A DNA stretch of 64,000 bases from Desmodus rotundus (GCF_022682495.2 NC_071398.1:10918934-10982933); one strand, 5' to 3'; numbered from the stretch's first letter, positions 23,521 to 36,693 are shown. Translations and numbers: made by a program. The notes: generated by a model from the sequence alone, not told the origin.

Positions 23521-24489
23521 GCAGAAGGGTGATTCAGAAACAAAACGCATGTAAAGCAGCCAGAACACAGGAAGCAGCCACTAAACTACATGATGGTGCT
23601 GACATACATGGTCCCCGCCCAGGAGGGGCTTTGGTGAGAAAGTGAGACGCACAAGCCAAGAAGTAAGCTGTGTGACCGCTGCCAGGGAAGTTAGCAAGGT
23701 CCTGGAGCACCACCAAAGCAGTCACATGTTGTCCTACGGTGGTGGTACGTGGGAGGGTGGGGCTGATGCTGATGGGGAAAGGGCTGGACCATTTTATACC
23801 AAAGGTGGGGCTCATTCTAGTCATGGGGCCTCAGCCTCAATGCTGCTCAGGGAAAAGGAGACTTTCTGCTTGCTACAAAGACACCCTGCTGCGGGGCAGG
23901 CTGGACCTGAATGCTCAAGACCCCTGGCCTGAGTGGAAGGAAGAGGCAGAACCCGAAGGTGGGTGTGATTGTTTCTTCCAGGCATCACTGGCCTGCCGGG
24001 AATTTGAATTCTAGTTAAAGAACCACACTCACCAGTTGTCTAATGGGGGTCCAGCTAACAACAACAACAGGAACTATAACAATAATACCTGCCCAGAGGA
24101 TTAAAAGATTACAATCCTGGTAAAGCTATTAGGAAAAGCTGGAAGGTACTGTTGTTTTTAAATTGTGCCAAATCCTCCGCAAGTATACTCTGGCACCTGC
24201 TGGGTTGTTAATGATTCGGGATAGGGATGTTTAATCCCCATTTAAACTCATAATAGACACTTGTCTGATGGAAGCCATCAAGTAGCACTCAGGATGAAGT
24301 GTGATGTGATCGGTGTCCTTCCTGAACTCACCAGAAACAGATAAAAAGTAGTAATAGACCCTGAGACAATTTCATACAATGACATAACTTCAGTAGTCAG
24401 AGAGAAAGGATTAATAAGTATAGGCAGAGCCCAAGATAACATCCATTAACACAATATCTTACAATTAGAGAAAGCTCAGTATGCCTTGC

Positions 24490-24610
24490 TCTCCTTTGTT
24501 CAAAACTGAGGCACAGAATAATTAAATGACTTTGCCCAAAGAATACCTCTGATAAGCAGATCATTATTTCAAGATAGGTAATCTAACTCCAAAATTCTCT
24601 TTCTTACCAC
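24490..24610 (-). repeat. MIR
   Basis: AAAACTGAGGCACAGAATAA with TTAAATGACTTTGCCCAAAG is reverse MIR. Confidence 0.65.
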
Positions 24611-24634
24611 CGCCCACTCCTCTCATTATATAAA

Positions 24635-24735
24635 TATCTGATGAGCATCATATGGGTGCCCGATACTGAGAATAGAAAGGCAAACTGGTCAGAGAGCTTA
24701 TCTCCAGGAAGCAAAGAGTCTAAAGGGTAAAGACT
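24635..24735 (-). repeat. L2 fragment
   Basis: GGGTGCCCGATACTGAGAAT, then AGAGCTTATCTCCAGGAAGC and AAGAGTCTA, is the L2 3' part in reverse. Confidence 0.5.
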
Positions 24736-25582
24736 AAGAAATATATACCTCCAGTACTCAGTGAAACACAGTGTGAGCAGAGTGAGGGGCACACAGAGCA
24801 ATGGGTGTGATGCTCATCTTGGCAGCATTACAGTAGGCTTCCTGGAGGACGTGTCATCCACCTGTTGAGCAGTGATTACCCAGCTAGGGAGGGGTAGGTG
24901 TGAAAGTCGAGCCATGGACAGGAACAAGGCCACTGACTAGTCCAGGATCTGTGAATGAATCAGCACCTAGGGTTGTTTTCACATCATTAACTTACTAGCT
25001 CATCCAATCCATGTGCACAGCATCTCCCCACTACGCACCACATTCACCCTAGTCATGGTGGCTGCAGAGTACTTATTGAGTAGGGTGCCTTCTTTGCTGT
25101 CCGTTCTTTGTGAAGAGAAGGGCATGTTGGATTTCTCCAAAGCTTTGCAAAGAAAAATACATTCCCTTCCACATAGAGGGTATGGGAGGCAGATGAGTGC
25201 TATTCCAATGCCTCGTTTTTCAGGGAAAAGGGGAAATGCCTTGGCCAGTGTCCTGTAGTTGGTGGCAGAGCCCTGGCAGACCTCCAGGAAGAAATCAGCC
25301 CAGTTCTGTGGGGACCCTTCTGCTTTCCTATTGGTCATTCCCACCATGCCCCTTGGGCAAAGCTTCTAGCACCTGAAACACTCCTATACCCCCTCCTCAA
25401 ATGTAGACACATTCTTGAATCACGTGTACTATCACTTCAAATTTTATTGAAACGGTTTCTGTTTTTTAGATATTTCCTTAGTAATGGAAAGCCAATATTA
25501 TTTGCTGCAAGAGATAAAAGTGGACACCGAACACTTAGAAAATGTTTGGGTAATGGTCCATCGGCAAGATGGACTAGACATA

Positions 25583-25584
<2 letters not shown>

Positions 25585-25627
<43 letters not shown>
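25585..25627. repeat. (CA)n microsatellite, about 21 units
   Basis: An uninterrupted CA run. It is likely polymorphic in length between individuals. Confidence 0.97.
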
Positions 25628-25630
<3 letters not shown>

Positions 25631-25719
25631 GTATGTCTGGATATGGTAAGTCATGGACAAAGACAGAGGTGTACCTGCACACGTTAGGTGTTACACACAT
25701 GTACGTATTTATATCTCCT

Positions 25720-25830
25720 CTGCAAGATAGCTCTACAATACAAGTGTTACTATGACATGAATATCATTATTCCCATTTTAGGGAAGAGCAAAGGGAAGCA
25801 CAGAGAAATTGGTATGATAAGCGATGTTTT
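25720..25830 (-). repeat. MIR fragment
   Basis: ATTATTCCCATTTTAGGGAA with GAGCAAAGGGAAGCACAGAG fits reverse MIR. Confidence 0.55.
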
Positions 25831-26119
25831 ATTTTCTCCTAACCAGACACTGTCAAAGCCCAGCGTCGCCTCTCTCTTTGTTACAAGGGCAGACCAGTGA
25901 CAATGAGAGGCAAGAGTGTGCTGTTAAGTATATAATAAGTAGCTCTTGAAGGGAAAATTTAAAAAATGCCTGATTTCTGATTTCCACAATACAAATATTT
26001 CTACCATGACCAACTTCAAGTTTAGCATGAACGTGAACCAGCTCCGGGGACGCTCCTGAATATCTGGCAATCAGCTCTGATGCGTCCTGGTGGACTCACC
26101 TTCAGGACAGCCTGGGTGG

Positions 26120-26280
26120 GACGCTTCTCCCACTTTAGTATACATTCGGAGAAAATGCAGATTCTGAACCAGTGAATCTAGGGGTGGGGGCACGCGATTT
26201 TGCATCTCTAATCATCTCTCCTGTGACACAGAGGCTACTGATTTGAGGACCGCAGTTGGAGAAGCCAGGGGTTGCAGAGA
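26120..26280 (+). repeat. MER5-like DNA transposon fragment (hAT)
   Basis: AAAATGCAGATTCTGAACCA with TCTAGGGGTGGGGGCACGCG and a later TTGAGGACCGCAGTTGGAGA resemble MER5A, a non-autonomous hAT element. Divergence is high. Confidence 0.5.
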
Positions 26281-28914
26281 ATAAGACCAGCTCCCTGGTC
26301 AGACCATCTCCTTTTGATGGCCTGAAGGATTCAGTGGTGGGAAAACCACTTAAAGCCACACCCATCAACTACTTCCTATCACTGTGTATGTGAGACTACA
26401 CGCATGTATCAGACTTTTTGGAAACCCTGTACCTAAGTGTATGAATATATAGGATTTTGCATGATGTCATAACATTCCACCCACACTTCGTGTCAACTTC
26501 AGGAGTGACACGGGAACAATTGCCCCAGTGACTGGTATGTCCCCACACGCATGCGTTTTATCAGGAGGTGGTAAGACCTGCCACTTGTAGAGAAATGGAA
26601 CTCTACTATGACAGTTAGAATCACACTATTTCTATTCGTGCATCTCTGTCACGGGCAGAGCTAATATTGTCTCTTTGATGATCCAATAATAGTTTTAAAG
26701 AATTCCTGAGATGCAGCCGCATGTTATGTCACTGTTACCAGAATTAATAAACATTTTAAATGGCAGTGGCATCCCCAAACTGCTTAACTGTATACAAGGA
26801 AGAAGACATTGCACAAGGGTGTAAAGCTTGGGTTAAAAAATCAATTCGTTTTTAGATTTTCCAACCGCAATATGTACGTCTGGCCGAGCAAGTCACTTTA
26901 TTATAATGCTGCTACATTGATTTACACCCAGATAGTGAGATGAAGAGATTTTACAGTCTCTCTGGAATTCCTCCAAAAAAAAAAAAGTCTTGAGCATCCC
27001 CCCATAAGAAGCTATCTTCTCTTGGGTAACATACTTGCAATTCGCCTTTTCATTCACGCTCACACTTCCAAGACAGTTCTAATTACAGTCTGGATCTTAC
27101 TCTCCTGGCCCAACACTGGATCAAGGTGAATTCAATCAATTCTCAAATACAGTGAGTCATTATGCAAAAATACACCGCACCATTGGTTTTGCAAACAATG
27201 TCAAGTTCCAAATGATAAGCCACACACGGACAGGTGACGTCCAAAATAAAAATGGGCTTTTACAGACACTTTAGGATTCAATCCAGAAGATTATTGTGGC
27301 TGACAGGAAATTATGCTTTTATTATCCACTGGGCCTAGTGGCCGCGATATTTCACGGAGGCAAAAAATGACACACAGGACCAGAGAGTTTCTATTAAAAA
27401 TGTTTCTGACCTTGAATTTAGAGCCATTAGCAGGCTGTTTCAAAACAGGTAAATGCACACGGCATTCAAAGTGGTGTTTCAGAAACACAGCGACGTGATT
27501 TGGGGGCGTGGCCCCGTGCAATTCAGGGGGAGCGATGGGTGACCAGAACGGAACAGGTAGAAATGGGTTTTGGATTTTGGAAAGGAATGACACACACATG
27601 TGGTCCAAGTATAAATAACACAAGAGAATCACCTTTCCTAGAGCCTTCAGGATTCCCTGACCGGATTCCCTGGGCAGAACAGGATCTAAATGCTTGATGT
27701 ACACAAACGCACACACGTGTTTGCTTGTTTCTCTCTCCCCCCAGCCACAATCCTTCTGATTGTGTTCTCCTAAGCATCAGACCGTCTCCTTACCCAGCTG
27801 TGTCTGTCTACCCCAAAGCATATCATTTGCCAAACTAACCCCCGTCAGATCGATTTTGCTCAGTTACTGACATGCGCCTCTTTTTCTGCCAGGAGCATTT
27901 GTTTCTTTAAGTTCTATAATTATTGGCCATCTTGGCAACAATAAATAAATAAATCCCTTCTCTTTTTGATAAATAAATCCCAAGATGGAGTCGGGACCTT
28001 CTTGGGCCATTGAAGCTTTTCTAAAATTCCCAGGTGTTTCAGAAGGGGGAAACATGCAAAGTCTAAAAGGTCAAAATAAGGTCCCTTTCCCAGAGTTATA
28101 GAGCTGGGCCTTTATTTATAAAAACTTTCTTAAAATCATAAGGTTAGTTAAGTTATTGAAGATAAATCTATTGGGTTAAACTTGCTTAAAGCAGAACTGT
28201 ATTGAGATCATTTCAAGAAGATGAGAGGAAGTCAAAGCTCATCAAAGGTAGGGCAGTGCCTGGAAGGCATTGGTCAAAGCCACTTTAAGCCCCTCCTTCT
28301 TCGTTGAAAAGCCACACCCTTTGCTGACTTTAAATCACCTGCTCAAGGTGGAATAGTCAGAGACGGAAAGAGTGAAAAGAATTTATACTGCCTATTTGTT
28401 GGAAGAGGCCGTGGAGAGAATGGGACCATCAGTGACCATCCAGCTGGACCAGGGCAATCACAGGAGGCTCTTTACCCCATCCTGGTCCTTGGAATGTAGG
28501 TTCTGCCCACCGTTCCTACTCTAGGAGCCACTCAAGAATAGAACCTGGAGAGAGCAATGCACTGTTGAGACCATCTAGACTGAACATGGTACTGGACCCC
28601 ATCGAGGCCTCTATGTAAACTTTTAAGATTCTCCCGGGAGGGTGCAGAGAGCAACTTGTCTGTGGCTGCCCAAGTCAAACTCCTTATGTAAGTTCCCTTG
28701 CTTATTAAAACCACCACCTATCAATGTGGAGCGACTGGCCCCTTTCTCCAGTCTCCTTGCCCTCTGTGTATGGGGCCACTTTCGAATCTCATCTGGAGAA
28801 CTCCAGAGGTTGCAAGATTGCAAGTCAGTAACACCCTTCAAACCATGGCAACCAATAGGAGTCAATCTTATTCTTACCAAGTTTATCACACAGGTGAACT
28901 GTGGGGAGCTCCCA

Positions 28915-29165
28915 GGCACAGTGGTTAAGAACATTGACTTTGGACTCAGACAGAAGTAGTCTAGAATCACAGTTCCATCATTGGTAACATAGGTAACCAA
29001 GGCAAATTTATTCCAGTTGTGGCAGAGAAAGAAACCAATGCTCTGTATTTAATACCATCTAACTGAAAAGATTGCAGGAAAAAATGAAACAAGATAAGGT
29101 ATGTAAAACTCTTTGTCAGAAATAATAGTATTTATGGGATGTTACATGTGCTTAACAAAGAATCT
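28915..29165 (+). repeat. MIR
   Basis: CACAGTGGTTAAGAACATTG and ACTTTGGACTCAGACAGAAG are the 5' part of MIR. Decayed body and tail follow. Confidence 0.75.
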
Positions 29166-30279
29166 TAACTGATTTTATAAAATGACTTTATTTCAATTTC
29201 TTGCTGTGTTCTATGTAGATAAATAATAAATAAAATAATCTTTTCCCAACCCTTGATTTTAAAATGAATGGCATGCAACAAGTTAGGTATAAATAAAATA
29301 ACATTTCACAAATAGCTTTCCCTACCTGCTCCTAACATACAATTAACGACTTCTAATAGTTTTCTTAGGCCTCTAAAGGGTAGTATTTTTACACCCCCCC
29401 ACCCCGGTCAACCCAGTCTCTCTTTTTGATACAAGACGTGGCACTGCCCATCACGATCTTCTCCCGAGAAGGCCAAGGGCAAGAAATGCACATCCACACC
29501 AGAGCTGTTCACTGTCAACTGAGTTATAACAACTCATGGAAAAACACAACCTGGTACTTTTCTTCCACAAGAAAAATTCCCTTGCATTGCATTGTCACCT
29601 ACATTTCTGTGAGACTGGGCGAGTGGAGTGTCCCAATTAATGCAAAGAAGAGGCCGAGGTGATCTCTAAACACTTCTCAGAAGGGAGCTCAGCAAAGATA
29701 ATGCCAGTGAGAGATTTGATTCACATAGTACTCAACAAAGTATTCAACAAACTTTCTCCATGTATCTCAAGGAGTTTCGGCAGAACGGATGATCTTTAGA
29801 AACTAGGAGCTGTCCCTTCTTGCTGCAGAAGGATGGAAATGCTTACAGTCAGGTCTATCACCGAGCCAGGGCTGCAGAGTCTGTAAGAGGGAGGCTGCCG
29901 TGCAGCCGGGTACCCAGCACAGTAAGTCCTGGCTCCGCCCATTAGACTACACTGGGCAGTAGCCACCTTGCAAGGGCACCATCCCATCACTCTCTCACAT
30001 CGCAGATTTGGTAGCTTACACGCCACCCACTGACACTGTTCCCACGAACTACAGACACAGACGATGGGCTAGACAAGCAGCCAAAGAGCAAGCAATCATC
30101 GTTTGACAAAAATATTCCTGAGACTTCTCAAAGCACACAGAGTTCATGAAAATTGACTAGGCTGCTTATACAGATTGGAAAAAAGTAGACTATCTTCAGC
30201 TACAGTATGTGAGAGAAACTCAAAGGCAGGTATGTTTTACTACAATAAAAATAGACACCATTTTTTTCTATTTCCGAGA

Positions 30280-30350
30280 ATCCCCATTTTGAAGATGGAC
30301 CTATTCGGACAGAGAAAAGTTAAACTCTGTTTGCCAAGCTGGAACGGCAG
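30280..30350 (-). repeat. MIR fragment
   Basis: CCCCATTTTGAAGATGGACC with CAGAGAAAAGTTAAACTCTG is reverse MIR. Confidence 0.5.
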
Positions 30351-31374
30351 TAAACTGACTACTAGAGAGGATGGTGTGCTCTTGTGGGTGTTCCATCAAC
30401 TTCGGAGATGAGGCTGCACGCACAAGGAAGCGAAGCGGCCCCTACGGTGTTTGCACCATTCCTCGTCTGCATATTTTATGGTTTTTGTGTCTCACATCCA
30501 GAATCAAATAATCATATTTGATGCATTCCTCTCTCTAGGAGGGAACAATGCCTGGAAAATATTATTCTTCTTGCTAATAGCACATCAATATACTTTGATA
30601 ATATTTTCACTTAATGATATACATAGAAAGGATTAAAAAGATTCCACTCACTATTTTTTGCAAGATAGTCAAATTGCTTAAAATATCAGTAGACACGTCC
30701 ACAAAAGCACCTTACCATGAAATGAATTATATACATATATGTATTTTTTTTTCCCTGTGTGCATATGTGAGGGCCAGGTACCTTGCTGATTAAGAGCAGT
30801 ACATAGGAGAGTAGAATTATCTTCTAAGATACCCAGACTCGCAATTAACAAGAGGGTAATATGAACTGGTCCATTTAAATAAAAAGTGTATTAACGAAAG
30901 AAAGAAAAGAAGTGAACAAAGAAAGGAGATAAAAAGTACGTTTCTCTTGGTAATTTTTTTAAACATCCCCCACAAGGAAACGGAGCGGACCCTTTTCCAC
31001 AGGCAACACTACCATGATTAGAGCAGTTTTTTCCAATGAAATATAACCTTGCGTCACACACGGTTTAACAGCATGCTTGATGCAAGTCTAGTTTGGGAGG
31101 CATTCTCACTGTTACAAAGATGACTCATGTCACTTTTATATCCCCCTATCATTTAAAAGTGATTTCAAAGGAAGAAAAATATACTTTGTGAAACATGAAT
31201 AAAGTCGATTTTCTTTTTAAGAGAGAGACATTCTGTCTAAAAATAAACTCAGGACAATTTACAAAGCGTCTGTAGAGAAGATTGAAGTAGATCATTACAA
31301 TATTGGACTTTGGATATGATCGTATCCTGCCCTCCTCTCCCTTTTACTGAGAATGCACCCTCTTTGCTAATGGC

Positions 31375-31440
31375 AAATGCATCAAATAAACATTTACTGA
31401 GCACCAACTCTGAGCTTAGCCCTCAACCAACCGACCATCA
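31375..31440 (-). repeat. L2 end fragment
   Basis: AATAAACATTTACTGAGCAC followed by CAACTCTGAGC is the last part of L2 in reverse. Confidence 0.5.
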
Positions 31441-33939
31441 TGCTAATGTCTGCAGTTGTCTCTGGCAGCAAAGGTAGCCAAGGAAAGAATTCAAAGGTTC
31501 TAAATACAAACATTATTCTTTGATGATGCTTTTCCAAAGAGATACCCCCAAATCAGATCTATATATTCTGCCTACTAATAAAACTGAAAGGAAAAGACTT
31601 CTAAAACCAAGAAGATGGATGATATTTACAAGAGGGAATAGCATATGATGTAAAACTTTGGAAGTAAAAGCTTGGGATTTGATCAGAACGAGGAACTGTA
31701 CTGGCCTTGGCACTTTGCCGTGAAGTGCTGAGGGAGATTCACTTTGCGGCAACCCAGGGGAGAAGCAGCTATAGGGCATCCTTTGAACTTCTTTTTTTTT
31801 TTTCTGACCTTTTGAAGTTGCCAGGTTCAACTAATTTTCTACTCATGGTTACATCTGAAGTGGGTCCCAGAGGCAGGAACCGAGAGTTCAGCAGAAATCT
31901 ATTGGTTATCACAACGTCCATGGGAATGAAATGAGAGAGGACCAATATTATAGCTCTTGGGTTGATTAAGCCTCACTAAATCAGATGACAGCCTCAGTAC
32001 ATCAAAATATTATTCTATTTCACAAGTATATACACTGATAACATGCCCACACCACAAACAGATACATTGATTTTAAAGAGACTGGCCGGTATACAAATTC
32101 AAGAGCCAGGAGGGCAAATCAAACAATCTAAGGCAGATGAAGTGGCAAAGAAACATGATAAAAAAAAAAAATCTCATACTTGAACCAATAAATGAGTTAG
32201 TTATCTGGACACATTTTCAGGCTTTCTGGAAGTTGTGTGTGTGTGTGTGTGCACTAGAATCAGCCATGGTTTCATTCCACGCTCCGGAGGAAGTGTGTAA
32301 CACACCAAAGTTAGGAGCCTATTCCTAAACTGAAAAGCAAAGTTAGTCCATTTCAGCTGTGAATGCCAACAGTGCTGAAATCTACATTTTTTTCTGCTTC
32401 TCTAGATATTGTAAGAAATATAAAATGACTGAAACCAGCAGCACCACCGAGCACAGTTAATTTCACAAGAAAGTCTCGGGACCTTATATTACCTCGATAA
32501 TTAAAAGGCTGCTCTGGTTCTATCGGGCCCTGGATTTGTCAACCACAAAACTTGGCCGATATGTACATGGAAGGTCATTTTACCCAGGAAAAGCTTCTGG
32601 TTTTGCATGGAAAATTTGCTCAAACTGGAATGTTGATAAAGCATACAGTGTGCCACCTTGAGTAGAAAAATAAAGATTACTATTTTTCTTTAAAGCATTA
32701 GTAAGTTTTCCTGAACAGCTGATGAAATGTGGAGTCTAACTTTCCGCTATGTGCTTGCTCTTTTTCCTCACCAATAAACAGTGAAAGGAACCTAGAAAGC
32801 AAAGCCCAGAGGTACAATTTCTCGAATGGAATCATGACTCCCTCGTTCTTTGGAGTTTCCTGGTTTTGCTCCAACAGTCTGATGCTTCCTGGGAACCAGG
32901 AGTGTCAGCACTTAAGTAGTTGACAAGGAAAGGGTGTGTCATGGGTATATTCATACTACAGTCTTTAAAAATGCTTTCTCAAGTGGTTTATAGCAATCCT
33001 GATGAGCATAGTTTATGGGTTTTGTTTGTTTGTGTTTGTTTTTGAGCCAGCATACCACCATTGGCTACTTAAAGAGTGCTCTTTAAGGGGTTGCTTTGGA
33101 GGGCTACTGACCAGAGTTCTGCATAATACCCCAATAAAGTTATTTTTCAGGTTAAAGACTTCCCTCTAGAGTTGATATGTGCACAGCGGGGTCCTCCTAG
33201 TGAGGGCTACAGCTAAATTCATAACACCATCCAGAACTCATGAAATGCATCCCAGATACCAAAAATGTAGCCCAAAAAGGCTGGAGTGTTGGGTGGAGAG
33301 ACGTGCCTCACTGGAATCTTGAGAGCTTTAGGAGATTGCAGGTTGTTAAAATGAAGCATTGATCTTTAAGAGGAATAATTGGAAATACAAGGTCCAGGTT
33401 GCAAGGGAGAAAGATTCAAAAGTTTAGGTGGTAGCATCTCTGCACAGATTTCAGAAAACATGAGCCTGTGTGTTCAAAACATCTGGCCTATCGGGGACGG
33501 TCACGAGACACCGGACACTCGGGCGGGTGGCGCGGGGCACAGAAGAGCCACCGAACAACCCCGACTGCAGAGACCAACCCTCGGAGTCGCCAGGGAGCCT
33601 CTTCCCTCTGTTTTCACAACAGATCCTCTCAAGTCCAAGCCCTCTTCAGAGCCCAGAAAATAATACATCAGAGATGATTCAAAACCCTGCAACTGCTCCA
33701 GCAAGGATGGCTAATGTGACCGCGCACTTCTAATGGGCTCAAGTAGAATGATGGAATATTATTGGTAGTATTCTTATTGAATAAGAGGGATAGCCCTACA
33801 ATTCCTCTCCACCACAGAGCTCCGGAAAGTGGAAAAACATGTCTGGACGTGATGATTATGGAGAACTCCCTTCGAGTGGGGGAAAAAAAATGTAAGCCTC
33901 AGAGAACATTCTTCAATGGTATCAGGTCTCTCATTAGAG

Positions 33940-33941
<2 letters not shown>

Positions 33942-34022
<81 letters not shown>

Positions 34023-34040
34023 ACACTCACACACACTCAC
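33942..34040. repeat. Compound (TC)n(AC)n microsatellite
   Basis: About 20 TC units run directly into about 15 AC units, then ACTCACAC variants. It lies roughly 200 bp from the edge of the CDH8 CpG island. Confidence 0.97.
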
Positions 34041-34407
34041 GCGCCCCAGACAAAACCCCTGCTAAAGTGGACAGGCAGACGAAGGCAGTAGCCGGGCAGC
34101 AATCTCAGCGGTGTTTAGCATGAACGATGGGGCTCGTTTTGCATGCAGAGAGGTACAGCGGTGAGGCTGAATGGATGGAAAATCCCACTCGCCGATCTTA
34201 CATAAATATCTCTTTCCCACCTAGAGTTTTCCAGTTGAAAAGCGCCTATAATGGAGCCGCAGGTGACAGCCCGGGGAGGGCTGTTAACCATGGAGATGGC
34301 TGAGAGGAGTGCTGAAAAGAGGACAGGCGCGTCCAAAGGGCCCCAACCGAACCCAGTCCCTCCTCTGGGCTCTGCGACCTCACGGAAGTCAGAGAGCAGT
34401 GCTCTCG

Positions 34408-34415
34408 CCTACCTT
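34408..34415 (-). other. Candidate exon-1 splice donor AAG|GTAGGC
   Basis: This donor is nearest the coding exon (cut between 34413 and 34412). About 220 nt upstream on the minus strand lies AATTAAAGG, which could act as a weak TATA-like element. The sequence between them is CpG-rich and has the composition of a non-coding first exon. Confidence 0.35.
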
Positions 34416-35912
34416 CTCCCGCGTCCCCTTCATCCCACTGTCAGCTCGCGAGTACTGAGAAGCCGGGTGGAGAAAGCAGCCGGTGATCCCTTTAGCAGCT
34501 CGGGCGCGCTAAGGGATCGCCGGCTCGTGCCTCTTAAAGAGGAAACTCTCGTGGAATCTTCAGGAAAGGGTGGTAAAGTTGAAAGGTCCTTGTCTCCCTC
34601 CCGCTCGCCCGATTACAAGCTCCAGCCTTTAATTGGAGCTAAAGTGAGCAGCTGCCAGCCCGACTTTCCATTGCAGACTAATGTTGTGCGTTTGCAACAA
34701 TAAACAATTAATGTTGTTTGATTTCTTACATTTAGCAACCCAAGCAAACAGCTGCCATCTCCGCTCGCGGAAGCAAAGGGCTAGTCCTGGACTTGCCGCC
34801 GGCTCTGTGCCTGCGGGGAAGGGTCGACCACCAGGAAACTTTGAGGTTGCGGCCAGATTGGGGAGGGGAAGGCTTTGGTCTTGGGGAGGGAAAGGGCGGA
34901 GGAAAATGTGGATACCTGTTGGCATCACCGTTGGAGGCGGCAGGTTTTCACTGTCTCCCAACCTCGGCTGGAGCGTAGGAGAACGGGAGTAGGTCCCTTA
35001 GGAACCTGTTACGCGCTGGCAGAACCCAGGCGAGAGCCCTCTCTTCCTCCGGTCCTGCGAGGGGCGCGCCCACACCCCCCCGCCAAGGGTTGGCGGATAG
35101 GAGCAGTGAGATGACAGAAAGCGCAGCTCAAGCTCTGCAGGCGCCGGGGCGGGGAAGGGGGGGCAGGGACCGAGGAGTCCCCCGCTTTGGGGGCCTCCGT
35201 AAGCTCAGTCTCGCCGCCTGAGAAAGGACCTTGCCTGAGGGTCTTGCTTGGGTGCGGGGCAGCGTCTGGGAGATTGCAGAGCCGCGGGGCGGCGCGGGAT
35301 CCCGCAAGTTTGCAGCCGAAACCGCGCCTCCCTGGCTGGAGCAGCCACTTGTGGGAAAGCCTGGCGCTGGGGTTCTGGCTGCTGAGTCGTGATCCGCAGC
35401 CCCACCGCGGGGGTGGCCCTCCCTCTCCTCGGGGGTGGAGAGATGCAGCAAACCAGAGAGAGGGCACCCCATTCCCCTTCCCTCCTTTCCTCGCCGTCTC
35501 TCACCGGCCTCCCCACCAGCGGCAGGTGCTTCCCATTCACCACGCAGCCCCCGCAGTGAAGGCGCGCGGCTGCAGCTGCGCCTGCCTGGGTCGAGGGGCG
35601 GCGGAATCGCCGGGCCACCGAAAGGAGGGAGACCCGCAGGAAAACTGGAGGGGCACGGCCTGCTTTGCTAATCCCCAGGATCGACTGCCACAGAGGTTTG
35701 CAAAAATCGTCAGGCAAGACTTGAGGCGCCCAATTGGTCTTGCATGTCAGGAAAGAAGATCCAGCACAGCCCGCCGCCTGGACTGGGAACCCGCATCCAC
35801 CATCTGAGCCGAAGGAGGCGCGCAAGGTGTCCGAAGGGGCATGGGAATTCCTACAAGAAACGGTCCCTTCTGGGTCCCCGGGGCATGGCGAAAAACGGGG
35901 GAAAGGGGGATC

Positions 35913-35921
35913 ACTTACTCT
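35913..35921 (-). other. Candidate exon-1 splice donor AGA|GTAAGT
   Basis: A GTAAGTG donor in the middle of the CpG island, with the cut between 35919 and 35918. It would place the CDH8 start site above 35.92 kb. Confidence 0.35.
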
Positions 35922-36636
35922 TGTGTGGCTGCCTCCGCGCTGGCGAATTTCAAGCCTCTTGGTTCACAAATGGCTGGAGGGACTCGGGGTTGGTTCCCGA
36001 GGGCGGCGAGCACCTAATGGTCCCCGCGCGCTGGGCAGGTGCCTCCGGATTCCGTTCATGCCTCTAGGAGCTGCGGGGCTGGGCGCGGAGACGCAGAGCG
36101 GGCGCGCTGGGCTCTGGGTGTCCGCAGCCCCAAGTGGAGCGGCTGGGTGGACGCTACCGTCTGTGCGCAAACCGGCGACGGAGGACGAGCTTCGAGGAGG
36201 CAGGGAGATTCCAAATAAATCCTCTAAATCTGGGCTGAGCGCTCCGGCGTGCGAGCCCGCCTGCCTGCCAAATGTAACTGTGAAGTGATGTGGAAAAGTG
36301 AACCGGGTGCCTCCCCTGACGGATCTCATTGGGCAGAGCGCAGAGGCAGGTCTACCACTTGGAAATTCGTGTAAGCAGTCCCCCTCCCCGCCCCCTCCCA
36401 GCCTCCCCCTTCGCTCGTGGCTCCTCGGCTCTCCCCCTTACCAAGTGGGCGCACAACTTTTAGCTGCTCGCGACCAAGCCCGCCCCGCGCGTCTCCGCAG
36501 CCAGAGGAGGCGGCGGGTGGAGATGCGCCCTTCCGTGCAGTGCGCGCAGACCGCGGAGGGCCAAGCTCCCAGCTAAGAGGCTGGCAGACGCTAAAAGGAT
36601 GCGGAGGAGGTACCCGAGAGCTTAGTGTCTCGAGGC

Positions 36637-36645
36637 TTACCTGAG
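36637..36645 (-). other. Candidate exon-1 splice donor CTCAG|GTAAGC
   Basis: This is the most consensus-like minus-strand donor in the CpG island, at its upstream edge (cut between 36641 and 36640). If it is used, the CDH8 start site lies at about 36.7 kb or above, near the poly-G tract. Confidence 0.4.
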
Positions 36646-36693
36646 CTTTGGGGCTTGCGTTAGCTTAAAAAGCGTGACCCACAACTGTTCTCC

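Larger units (their letters stand above)
21616..34412 (-). other. CDH8: Intron 1 of CDH8, non-coding (upper limit uncertain)
   Basis: This intron lies between the coding-exon acceptor and the lowest candidate exon-1 donor; if a higher donor is used it extends to 35918 or 36640. It holds a TTCC/GGAA-rich tract, MIR copies, a CA microsatellite, a MER5-like piece, a TC/AC tract and several unique low-repeat blocks that may be regulatory (26.85-27.6 and 32.36-32.7 kb). A short CpG-rich spot at 33480-33600 is unexplained. Confidence 0.75.

Noticed and set aside
25447..25755. His-Thr repeat frame
   Set aside because: Translation of the CA microsatellite.
27291..27716. 141-codon minus-strand open frame
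   Set aside because: No similarity to a known protein, no splice or start context, and composition is not coding-like; treated as a possible non-coding element.
35187..35825. Paired 206-codon open frames on both strands in the CpG island
   Set aside because: Low-complexity Pro/Arg/Gly/Ala composition on both strands is typical of stop depletion in GC-rich DNA; no domain is recognisable.
35734..36288. 184-codon plus-strand open frame in the CpG island
   Set aside because: Same reason; no recognisable protein, and it lies over the presumed CDH8 promoter.
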